Assembly: GCA_030549775.1 (NCBI GenBank)
Contig: CM060180.1
Location: 84,891,172-84,955,171 of the forward strand
Direction: 5' to 3'
DNA from: Tamarix chinensis
Taxonomy: Eukaryota > Streptophyta > Magnoliopsida > Caryophyllales > Tamaricaceae
Length of the DNA stretch: 64,000 bases
In this document: in pieces, positions 48,386 through 58,859 of the stretch
How the letters are laid out: every line of letters begins with the position of its first letter
Numbering within the stretch: the first letter of the stretch is position 1
Program-made: the position numbers and the translations under genes
The notes under the pieces: generated by a model
What the model saw: the letters and a program-made list of their open reading frames with translations, nothing else
What the model was told of the DNA's origin: nothing
Databases searched by the model: none

Positions 48386-50121
48386 AATGGAAGACATTTT
48401 GACCCTCTATTGAAAAGTAGTCTTATGAGCCCTAATATCTATAAGTTCAGGCCTTGGACCTTCTGGTGTCTTAGACATTATACCTTGTGAATGAGTCCAC
48501 CCCTATCGAGCACTGACCCCAATTACATGGAACTAAAGTATAGGATATCCTTTCACGCAACTTCCATGGTCCTAAACAAAGATTCTATCATATTCAACCC
48601 TCGGAGGATCTTTATCTCCTATTTGCACATGAAGTGCCTCACTAATTACTGACTCAAATGTGCTCTAGATTAATGTGAAGAACATAATTAATAACTACCT
48701 ATGGATTGAAACTAGACCTCTCTACCCATGTATTAAGCACCATTAAAAACTTTAATGGCACCTTGTTGGGTGCTATGAGCCAAAACTATTAATTTTACCT
48801 CTAACTCATAGTTGTATATGGTGTGCATGGGTCCCAACCAACAACTTATAAAGCCTTACACCAATCCCTAGCTAAAATTAGTGATCCTTCATCTTATAAA
48901 GCATACGAGGTTAAGGTAGAACCTACAACAATCCTCTACTATAAACATACCCTACCATAAATCCATGAAGGTGTTGTACTTCCCCATCCTATTAATATAT
49001 AGTGGCTCCCTCCAAGTTCTGACCACTCTAGTACTCCTCAACAAAACCTCCTAAGTGGAATAATAAAATATTTGCTCACATACTTTTTAAGGATCCATTG
49101 GCTATAAAGAACTTCTCAAAGTCTCTAAGTCGGTCATTCAAAACATCTAAATCCTTCTAACTCTAAAAAGTTTGGAGATGGTGATGACAAACCTATGAAT
49201 CTAATCCTTTTGTGGCAGTAAAGAAAAAAGAGGTAGTAGTGGTGCCTGTGGAGCCTAAAATCATTGAATATGTTACTCCATGTTAAAATTAATCATCTCT
49301 AAAAATAAATCATGTCAGCAACTTAAAACCATCAAACTCTTAAAATACTATGGTTATGTATGAAATTTTCAATTATATAGTATGACACTAGTGTACAAGG
49401 AGGCATGAAAATACATGAAAGGAAAAAAGATAGTTTATAAAAGAAAATTAAGTAAAAAAAAATGTTAAATGAACACTCACTCAAAACTACATAGGATTCT
49501 TGATAAAAAAATTATCATATTTTTATCCTACTTTCACACATCTTTATAGTCTTTTTTATCCTCTTATTTGTGTTATTACTTTCTTGATAATGGTTTCTAG
49601 GAATTTTCATACAAACACAATGATCCAAGGAAATGATGCATGGAGTCTAGATAATAATCAATTATGAAAGGCTTTGAGTGAAGAAAAGTAACCCCACATG
49701 TTTATGGAGAAGTGAAGAGCATCAAATAGTTAGACAGGGGAGGAAATGAAGAAACAGGAAGAAGATTTGGGTGTTACATGGCTAGCCTTTTCAACCTTGC
49801 ATAGCCATGCAACTATCGAACAATGCTGCACACAAAAATTACTTCGCATAACCCAACACCCTTGCACATCCATGCATGTCCATTATGACGAGAGTTGAAA
49901 AGCTACACGATCAGTTGGTGCAGTCTTTTGTGGTCATGTAGCCAATTGTTAAGAGCACAATGCATGTTTTTTCTCACATGATCACCCACACTATTGTATG
50001 TAGATATAGAGGGAGCACAAAAGGGAGTTAAATGAAAGATTCAAGGGAGGAGGGTTGAATCCATTGTATTATTCTAAAAAAAGCAATCTATTATAATCTT
50101 TTACTTTTGAGGTTGGATTTG

Positions 50122-50164
<43 letters not shown>

Positions 50165-50621
50165 GTTTAAATCTAAAGTTAAAAACAATGGGGAATCCAA
50201 TTTATCGTAAGAGTAGACAACTGATTCTTAGGGACTATTTAAATCAATGGTGTTTAATAGATTTAATCTAGTTTATTTATGAAAAAATTATTCAATGGAT
50301 TGGATTAGATATGTTCCTAGACCTTGAAAGAGGATAAATAATTACAATTAACTGATTGTTCACAACTATCTTGAACTATACTACTATATATTAGTAATTT
50401 AGCTTTTAATATCAAAAATAAGATAGAAGTTCAATCCTTGGTTTACATCTATGTTTTAGCATATTTTATTTATTAGTCAATTTATTATTTACCTCTATGT
50501 TTCATTTTAAGCAATCTAGATAGCTAAAATAATAAAATTCATTAATTAATTGTGAAGTCCCTACAGATACAACCTTAACATGCTACAATGCTACCGTATC
50601 CTTACGGAATAGCAAACATCA
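48386..50621 (+). other. Region before the Athila PBS; probably holds its 5' LTR
   Basis: The sequence ending AGCAAACATCA at 50621 directly precedes the Athila PBS, so the last 1-2 kb should be the 5' LTR; its start could not be placed. 48400-49300 has a different, less AT-rich texture and may hold another decayed retroelement, but no protein motif was convincing. An (AT)n run lies at 50125-50158. Confidence 0.4.
50125..50158. repeat. (AT)n microsatellite
   Basis: AT dinucleotide run of about 34 bases within the presumed Athila LTR. Confidence 0.95.
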
Positions 50622-50627
50622 TGTTTT

Positions 50628-50645
50628 TAGCTCCATTACTGGGGA
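50628..50645 (+). promoter_or_regulatory. Athila primer binding site (tRNA-Asp type), decayed
   Basis: TAGCTCCATTACTGGGGA. Athila elements usually have TGGCGCCGTTGCCGGGGA, complementary to tRNA-Asp. The five differences are all G to A or C to T. The position between an ACATCA end and gag fits. Confidence 0.75.
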
Positions 50646-50809
50646 ATTTAGCAAATTAATATTTATTATTTTTTTGTAAGGCTAGAATATATTTTTCTTT
50701 ACTTAATTTCCTTTGCTTCTGTGCTTTTCTTTCCCACCTTGATTATTTGTTTTTTCATCTTCAAGTGCCATATATGAAATGATCTCTCCATTTAGGAACA
50801 CCAATTGCA

Positions 50810-51740
50810 TTGAATCCTAAAATTGGAAGAATCTTGAGTGAATTAAGAACTTGGGTGGATGAGATCAAAGCAAGCACATATTCTATAGGCATGGCTAACA
50901 GAGATGGACCAGATGAGAAAAATTACTCTATGGGGGAGTTTGCATCTCCTCACACCTATGGAATGCAGTCAAGTGTTACGAAGCCAAATGTCTCCACTAA
51001 TAATTTAAGTTGAAACCTATACTCCTTAATATGGTGTAGTAAAATAAATTTGGTGGTAGCATAATGGAAGATCAAAATTTACAAATTTCAATCTTCCTAG
51101 AATACTGCGATATACTAAAGATGAGTGGAATCTTGGATTATGATTTCATGCTAAGGTTATTCCCTTTTTCATTAAGGGATAAGGTAAGGGCTTGGCTGTA
51201 GTCAATCCCTCCCAACTCCATCACTACTTGGGATCAACTCTCACCAGCATTCCTTGACAAATATTTTCCTCTAAGGAAAATGGATTAGCTAAGGCATCAA
51301 ATAACAACCATCATGCAGAATGAAGGAGAATCATTATACGATCCTTAGGAGAGGTAAAAAGACCTCTTGAGGATGTGCACACATCATGAACTGGAGGATT
51401 GGTTAATTGTCCATAAATTCTACAATTGTCTTCTTTACAAGAAAAGGATGACAATTGATGTTATAGCCGGAGGTGCACTAATGAAAAAACATTGTTCAAG
51501 AGGCATGGTAACTCATTGAAGATATAGCCTAAAATCATTTCTAATGGTTTGGCAAGCACTCTTTAGCAAAAAATAGCAGGAGGTATAATGTTGATGCACT
51601 GTTATTCTTACATCTAAGGTAGACATTTTTTTTCTAATGATCTGATTAAATGTTAATTCCTTGTCATCTTATCCTAACCAAGCATCATGTGAAATATGTG
51701 GAATTACTAGTTATACTGCCATTGAGTGTCAAGTTTTAAC
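50810..51740 (+). pseudogene. Athila gag
   Basis: The ATG at 50810 opens MNPKIGRILSELRTWVDEIK. The gag N-terminal pattern MGEFASPHTYGMQSSVTKPNV lies at 50928-50990. The Retrotrans_gag domain follows in shifted frames: FLEYCDILKMSGI and MLRLFPFSLRDKVRAWL (51090-51200), IPPNSITTWDQLSPAFLDKYFP (51205-51270), HQITTIMQNEGESLYDP (51295-51345), MCTHHELEDWLIVHKFYNCLLY (51370-51440) and MTIDVIAGGALM (51449-51485). A knuckle-like CEICGITSYTAIEC sits at 51687-51730. It forms the particle core in intact elements. Frameshifts and stops break it. Confidence 0.88.
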
Positions 51741-52439
51741 ATCAATTTTATTAAATTAAGTGGTAAGGAGCATGATAATTATGTTAAAAAATTTAATAAA
51801 AAAGGAGACCCTTTTTCCAACACATATATAGAATCCTCCCCAAAATCTTTTCCCTCAATCAAATTATGTGCCTCTGGGTTTTCAGAATCAAAGGCCTTTC
51901 TACCTTCTTGCCAAAAAGTCTAGCTTGGAACATTAATAGGGAATTTTTTAATGTCCCAAACTAAATAGAATGAATAGTTTAAGAAAAAAATTGATGAGTT
52001 TAGACAGCAAAATATAACCATGAGTGATGCCTTTAAAAATATAGCCTCTATGGTTGATTCATTAGGTACATATAACAAAATGATGGAAAACCAACAAACT
52101 ACTAAAATGAAGTGAATGCAATCACATTTAAGATGGGAAAGGAAGTAGAAGGACCTAGGATGCAGGAGAGTGATGAGAGATTATAAAATAATATGGAGAA
52201 CACAATAATTGATGAGGATAAAACTAATCGTGAAAGAGAAAATGTTGAAATATATGTTTCATTTACACCCTATAAGTCCCCTACCCTTCCTTCAAACTTG
52301 AAAAGGAATTTGGTAAGATTTTGTACATATTAAAAAAAATTATAGATTGATAATCCCATTATTGAAGCAATTTCTCAGATTCTCTTGTATGAAAAATTAT
52401 TTGAAGGAGATTTTGTGCAATAAAGAAAGCTATATAAAT

Positions 52440-54972
52440 ATGAAGCGGTCTCTGATACATAGGAGTGTAGTTCTATTATCAAAAATACGTTACCTCATAA
52501 GTTGAAAGACCCCAGTTCGTTTTCAATTTCATCCATCATTGGTAATATTTCCATTAACCAAGCAACATGTAATTTAGGGGTAAGTAAAATTCTAATACCA
52601 TTGTGAGTGTGTGAAAAGTTATAAATGGGAGATTTAAATTGCACCACCATCTCCCTATAGTTTTTAGATTGATCAGTAATATATCTTGTAGGTATTTTAG
52701 ATGATTTACCCATCTAGGTTGGTAAGTTATTCATACCAATTGAACTTTTTATTCTCGACAATGAAGAAGATTCTCAAATTCCTATCATTCTAGGTAGGAT
52801 ATTCATAGCTATTGCTAGAGCCATCATTGATGTTAAAAATGTGAAGCTTTCTTTGATTGTTGGGAGTGAGAAGGAGGACTTTGATTTATCTAATGCTATG
52901 AAATTCCATCTGAGTGTTGACTCTTGTTACAGGATTGATTCAGTTGATAAGATAGTGAGTGGGGATCTTGCTCAACACTTCTTAAGTGGCCCTCTTAATG
53001 ACTATTTGATGAGAAGTGGATAACCTAGTGATGAAAATTCTAAAATTGCTGGTTTTGCCTAGATGTTGGAGGAATGTCCCATATTTTCTTCAAGCAAAGA
53101 AAAATATAGAAGTGGGATAAATCATTCCTACCCTAAGGAAAGAGGTAAGAGCTAAGGTAGAGTTAAAAACCCTCCCTTCTTCATTAAGGTATTAATTTCT
53201 TGACTCTGATTCTAAATACCCTATCATTTCTAACACTACCCATAGTAGGGTAGAAATTTAAAGGCCTTTTAGAATTATTAGGCTATAAAGAGAAGCTATT
53301 GGCTATGCCATGGATAATATTTAAGGTATAAATCCTTCTGTTTGCATGCATCAAATGCTTTTAGAATAAGCATGCAAGCCCTCCATTGAGAAACAAAGGA
53401 GATGGAACCTTAATATGAAATGGGGGATTGATAGTCCTTTTCAGTATGGGAGTCATCTACCATATTTCTTATAGTCAGTGTGTGGTCCCAGTGTAGGTAA
53501 TAGCTAAAAAGGGAGGAAAGACGATCGTTAAAAATGAGAAAAATGAATTAATCCCAACAAGAACTGTTAGGGATTTTGAATGTGCATAGACTATAAGAAA
53601 TTAAATAAGGCTGCTCATAAGGATCATTTTCCCCTACCATTTATCGATCAATTGTTACCATGATTGGCTAACCATTCTTATTTTTTCCACCAAGATAGGT
53701 GTTTAGGATTTTTTCAAACCCTCATTCACTTAGCCGATCACAAAAAGACTACATTTACATATCCCTATGACACCTATACATATAAAATGATGCCTTTTTT
53801 CCTATGTAATGCTCCTACCACCTTTCAGTGATGCATTTATCTATCTTTTTGACTTTATTGAAGACATAATGGAAGTTTTTATCGATGTTTTTTTTATTCT
53901 ATGGTACAACTTGTGAAAATTGTGTGAGAAATATTTGTAAGGTTTTAGATAGGTTTAAGGATATGAATATCATTCTGAACTAGGAGAAGTGATATTTTAG
54001 GGTATAAGAACGGATTGTCTCTTTCATCTAGTCACTAGATGGGGTGTTGTGGTAGAAAAGGAGAAAACCTAATCTATTGAAATGAATTTACCCCTGAACT
54101 TTTTTGAGAGGCCTACATAGCTTCTCCAGACATGCCGATTTCTATCGGTGATTCATTAAGCATTTTTCAAAAATTACTAAACCTTTAACTCTGTTACTCA
54201 TCAATGATATGCCTTCTTATTTTGATTAATTGTGTTTGGAAAATTTTAAAAATTAAAGCAGGCATTAAAAATTAGCCCAGTGATGTAGCCTCAATATTGG
54301 AACATCTTGTTGGAGGTTATAAGTAATGTAAGTGACAATGTAGTGGGGGTGGTCCTTAGGTAGAGAAAAAATGGAAATGCATATGTGATTTACTAAACAA
54401 TTTGAACCCTTTATGATGCCCAAGTTAGATATGCTACAACCAAGAAAGAGCTCTTACTATGGTCTTTGCATTAGATAAATTTTGATCATATTTAGTAGGA
54501 TTGAAGATTATAGTCTTCACAAACCATTCAACCCTTAATTATTTATTAACCAAGAAGGATGTTTGGGAAATTGACTTCATGGGACCCTTCCTATCCTCTT
54601 ACAACAAGTATATTCTAGATTGTGGATTATGTCTCAAAATGGGAGGAGTTAGTGGCATCTCCCAAAATTGATGGCAAGATTGTGGTACAACTAATCTAGA
54701 AAGTGATATTTCAAAGGTTTGGTGTTCTTAGGGCAGATGTCAGTGATGGTGGTTCCTATTTCTCCAATCCATTTACCTTCAAACTTCTGAAGAAATATGG
54801 TGTTACGTATAAAATGACCACACCATGCCATCCCTCAATGAGTGGACATGTGGAAATAAGAAATCTCGAGATAAAGGGGATTCTTGAGAAAATGGAGGTC
54901 TACACATAAGAAGATATGATAGTGAAGCTGAATGATGCTCTATGGGATTACCGAACAACTTGGAGAGGTTGG
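52440..54972 (+). pseudogene. Athila pol: protease, RT, RNase H end, partial integrase
   Basis: Protease (52500-52990): the catalytic DLGAS is changed to NLGVS (52571-52585), then FILDNEEDSQIPIILGRIFIA. RT (53510-53960): MCID, KLNKAAHKDHFPLPFIDQ, KKTTFTYPYDTYTYKMMPF, FLCNAPTTFQ; the catalytic box reads VFIDVFF, so its second Asp is lost. RNase H end (54430-54555): LTMVFALDKF, SYLVGLKIIVFTNHSTLNYLLTKKD. It passes straight into integrase VWEIDFMGPF at about 54556, so the stretch with the zinc-binding domain is deleted. Integrase: FGVLRADVSDGGSYFSNPF, LLKKYGVTYKMTTPCHPS, LNDALWDYRTTW, then lost near 54960. Confidence 0.88.
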
Positions 54973-55063
54973 CATAAGCCATGGAAGCTTCTTACTTCTG
55001 TAATGGACAAATCTCCGGTAGAAGCTACATAAGCCATGGAAGCTTCTTACTTCTGTAATGGAC
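54973..55063. repeat. 36-bp direct repeat at the Athila/gypsy junction
   Basis: Bases 54973-55008 and 55028-55063 are identical (CATAAGCCATGGAAGCTTCT... ...TAATGGAC), with 19 bases between. The right copy is original RT-coding sequence of the reverse gypsy (SITEVRSFHGL on the complement); the left copy is extra. The 18 bases just before, 54959-54976, also match gypsy RT sequence at 55174-55191. Confidence 0.95.
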
Positions 55064-56562
55064 TAGGGAACAGGCTAGTCTCGTATGTCTTTTACCTTTT
55101 CATTATCAACGGATATTCCATCCTTGCCTATCACAAATCCAAGAAACACAACACTTTCCAAACAGAATCTGCTCTTGGAGAGGTTGGCATATAATTTCTC
55201 GATCTTAAACACATCAAGAACTGATCATAGATGATGAAGGTGTTCCTCATAAGACTTGCTATATATAAGGATGTCGTCAAAGTATACGAGGACAAATTTA
55301 CCAATAAAGTGTCTGAGTACATAATTTATTAGTCACATGAAAGTACTAGGTGCATTAGATAGGCTGAAGGGCATTACCAGCCACTCATAGAGTCCAAAGT
55401 TGGTTTTAAAGGCCGTTTTCCATTCATTACCAGCCTTCATGCGAATCTGATGGTACCCGCTTTTTAAATCAATTTTTGAAAATATAATAGACCCATGCAA
55501 TTGGTCAGGCATTTCATCTAACCAAGGGATGGGGTATCGGTATTTGATGGTAATTTATTAACAGCCCTATTGTCAATGCACATGTGCCAACTTCCATCCT
55601 TTTTTGGAACTATTAATACAAGGACATCACAAGGACTCATGGACTCTCAAATGTACCCTTTTTCAAGTTGATTAGTTATCTGCTTCTTTAACTCTTTTAC
55701 TTCCTTAGGATTAGCTCGATATGCTGGTCTATTAGGAATGGAGGCTCCAGGTATAAAATCAATTTGATATTTGATTCCTCTAATTAGAGGTAACCCTTGT
55801 GGAATTTCTTCGGGAAAGAGCTCAGAGTACTCACTAAGTAAGGAGCACACGTTATCAGGCACATAATCAAGCAGGGTGAAATCACTATGATAACATTCCT
55901 TACGCATGAGCATGTAGATGGGTAAGTTGGTAGAGAAGGCATAAAAGATGTCCCTTTTTTGGGAGAAGAAGTTACGTAGTGGTTTATTCTAGCCTTCTGT
56001 GTTGGGTTTCGAGGTCTTATTTATCTCCTCCCTTATGCTTCTGAATTCAAATTGAAGCTTGAGTTGATCATCATGGACTTGCTTGGGCGATAGCAGCATT
56101 AGAGTGATATTTTTGTCATCCTTGATAAGGGAGTAGCTATTTCTATACCCGTCATGTGTTACTCTCCTGTCAAACTGCCATGGCCTCCCAAGTAGAATGT
56201 GACTAGCATACATGGGAATGACATCACATAATACCTCATCCGTATATTTTCCAATTTGGATTGCATGTAATACTTGCTTGTAGACCTTTACCTCACCCAT
56301 GTCGTTGAGCCATTGTAGTTTTTAGGGCTAATGAGCTGTCGGATGAGAAAATATCTGGCTCAGGGTGGAAGTTCCTTGGATGTTTGTTTGGCTGGGGGCA
56401 CTGGATAGGTTCAGTTGTATTATTAATTGTTTGTTCAATCCGATCCAATCTTTCTATTAGGATTCGTAGTTGTGCATAAATAGGGTTTGAGTTACTACTG
56501 AATTCTTCCGTCATGTGTCCTGATATTGCATTTCCGGTTCGTGAATTCATTCCCACTTATAT
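55009..56562 (-). pseudogene. Gypsy gag/protease/RT fragment
   Basis: Gag N-terminus: MGMNSRTGNAISGHMTEEFSS with a short helical stretch (IYAQLRILIERLDRIEQTINN), 56293-56562. The reading then jumps at about 56300-56320 to protease sequence QWLNDMGEVKVYKQVLHAIQIG; the gag capsid, zinc knuckle and the protease DSG site are deleted. Protease C-terminal half: YTDEVLCDVIPM, ILLGRPWQFDRRVTHDGYRN (56120-56250). RT N-terminus: FPEEIPQGLPLIRGIKYQID, IPNRPAYRANPKEVKELKKQ (55670-55830), then [18 protein letters not shown] (about 55590-55640). Further RT pieces run to YANLSKSRFCLESVVFLGF (55128-55190), SVDNEKVKDIR and SITEVRSFHGLCSFYRRF (55009-55063). Confidence 0.85.
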
Positions 56563-57216
56563 ATATTAAATAGTCACACGATTGGTTGGCATTACTTACG
56601 TAGCAAATGATTCGAATGTCGGGCTTTTAGCTCGTGACTATTCGATAGGGCGGGTTTTCGAGCTAGTGGCTTAGACGATATAGCCTGCCCCAATCCTCGA
56701 TACCAAATTAATTTTGGTATCAAGCTCGGATCACTAGGGGAAAGGGTATTCAGGAAGAAAGAAAAAAATTAGATTTTTTTAGGAAAAGAAAAGACAAGAA
56801 AAGAAGAAATTTTTTTATGAAAATACAAAGTTAACAAAGGTCGACACCAGACGAACGAAACAGGGTACTGTTTGGGCAGGAAAAAAAATAAAAAATAAAA
56901 TAAAATAAAATAAAAACCAATCTTTCGAAATCAACACGGTAGGGAAATCAAACACAGAAAATTGATACTGGAAATTATGATTAATTCAATCAACTCAAAA
57001 CAGGAATAATAGAAATAAAACACAGAAAATTGATACTGGAAATGCACGATTAATTCAACCGACTCAAAACAGGAATAATAGAAATCAAAGAGAGAAAATT
57101 CATACTAGAAATCAAGACAGAAATTAAAAATACAACATCGACATTAACACAACCCCAGATCCGAACAAGTTCAATAATTAGAAAAAAAATTAAACTAGAG
57201 ATGAGCGAAGTAGATA
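56563..57216. other. Leader of the reverse gypsy
   Basis: It includes the near-palindrome at 56699-56721 and an AAAATAAAATAAAAT run near 56885-56920. A roughly 60-base segment with ACACAGAAAATTGATACTGG is duplicated (56953 and 57018). Confidence 0.6.
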
Positions 57217-57231
57217 GATGCTCTAATACCA
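57217..57231 (-). promoter_or_regulatory. Primer binding site (tRNA-Met type)
   Basis: TGGTATTAGAGCATC on the reverse strand, two bases inside the LTR end. It is one C to T change from TGGTATCAGAGC. Confidence 0.8.
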
Positions 57232-57233
57232 GC

Positions 57234-58060
57234 TGAAATGAACCCCAAATGGAGTTTTGATAAAAATTACACAATAGTCACAAAATCAACCAAATAGGGA
57301 TAGGGATAGGATGATCGGGACAACCCGATCTAAATCCTCAAAGTAGAGAATAACAAGGTTGTCGAAAACCGATAATAAACCAGGCAAAATCGTAAGAATT
57401 AAGCAGATAGCTTTATTTCATATACTAAAATTGAGTCGAGCAAGTTGCCCTCTTACATCAAGATAGAAGCTTTATATAGGGCAGCAACTAGCCAGGGTTA
57501 AAGTGAGCCGAACGTTAGACAACGGTCAAGAAGAGGAGCGGGTAGAGTGGATTAATGGTGGGTAATCTTCATTGATGGTGAGAGACGAAGAAGGCGGAGT
57601 TGGAGGAAGGAACAATCGTAGGCGGAAGGGTTCGGTTGAGCTAAATTAGCGGCCTTGATGCCGCGTTTGGCTTGACCTTCTCGACGCTGAAGATTGGGTT
57701 TAAAGGCTGGGGAGATGGGGAGTGTGTGTGAGGTTTGGATTTGGGCCTTTTTAAGTTGATACGAAATGTGGGCTTGGAGTGTGGTATGATTAAGGCTAAT
57801 GTGGGGGAAAAAATGAAGGTAGTCTAATGATGGTTTAGGAAAGTCCTAACTTGACTAGTTTCTAAAAACCCTTATTATAATATAAAAAAATACTAATAAA
57901 AGAATTTTGCTAATTGGGCGATAATGCCATTCTTTTTGCTATTATTCTTAAAACTCGAATATTTCATCTCAGCCACAGAATCCCGTTTCTGGGAAGCACC
58001 ATCTTGAATCCTTTTCCCTGCTTTCTTAGCTAGATTGTCAATTTTCTTGATTGTCCTACA
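57234..58060 (-). repeat. 5' LTR of the 55-58 kb gypsy
   Basis: About 827 bp. On the reverse strand it begins TGTAGGACAATCAAG and ends GGGGTTCATTTCA. CCTATATAAAGC (57480-57469) is a likely TATA box. The matching 3' LTR is not in the window, so the outer end rests on the TG motif alone. Confidence 0.65.
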
Positions 58061-58139
58061 AGACAATGATACAAATATAATTAATTATTTTTAAAGGATA
58101 ATTGGTTCTTTTCTTAGTAAGGGTACTAAGAGTATTTGG

Positions 58140-58300
58140 GGTTTCATCATCAACCCTCTCAACCTAGAGAATCCACCACCACCAAAACCACCATCTCACT
58201 CGTCCTCTTCTAACCCTAAAAATCCACCTCTCTATCCCCCACTTCCTCCATCATCATTGCCACTGCCACCACCACCACCACCAGGTTGTGCCCTAAGCTT
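58140..58300. repeat. CCA-rich low-complexity stretch
   Basis: ACCACCACCAAAACCACC (58171-58190) and CCACCACCACCACCACCAGG (58264-58284), within pyrimidine-rich sequence. No protein domain. It could be the transcribed part of the LTR that ends at 60966. Confidence 0.6.
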
Positions 58301-58334
58301 CCTAACCCTTAAGTATAATTAATGTAATTGTTAT

Positions 58335-58610
58335 TTAATTTTATTATTGTTATTATTACTACTACTATTATTATTATATTTATCATTAGCATTATTTTAT
58401 TATTATATTATTATTATTATTATTCTTGTTGTTCTTGTTATTCTTGTTATCATTATGATTACTATTTTTATTATTACTAGTATTATTATTGTTATTATTA
58501 TTATTATCACTATTATCATTATTATTATTATCATCATCAATATTAAAGTTATTATCTTTAGTATTGTTAATAATGTTAATAATACCTTATCATGGACCAG
58601 CATAACTAAC
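58335..58610. repeat. Imperfect (ATT)n microsatellite
   Basis: TTATTATTGTTATTATTACTAC and similar trinucleotide runs over about 275 bases. Open frames on both strands here are artefacts of the repeat. Confidence 0.95.
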
Positions 58611-58859
58611 TAAATCTATTCTAACTAATAATAGCAGTATTAACCATTTTAAGAATAATACTCTTAATTTTACTAATAAAGCTACTATTATTATTAATAT
58701 CCCTAATACTAGGTAATGATAAAGGCAAGTAGGAAATAATGATAATGTTTGTAAAAGGGATGTTAACTCTAGTATTTTCCTCTTATAGGTTACCCAAGTC
58801 CAAACCTTAAAAAAGCGTAGGAGCATACTCCAAGCCCGATTTCATTGTAGGTAAGGATA

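Larger units (their letters stand above)
55009..58060 (-). mobile_element. 5' part of a reverse-strand gypsy element
   Basis: LTR about 57234-58060, PBS 57217-57231, gag start 56556, fused gag/protease and RT down to 55009. The rest of RT, RNase H, integrase and the other LTR are missing. It lies in the Athila integrase gene, in opposite orientation. The protein is related to the 31-37 kb family but the PBS and LTR differ. Confidence 0.75.

Noticed and set aside
58347..58613. Hydrophobic open frames on both strands
   Set aside because: Translation of an (ATT)n microsatellite.
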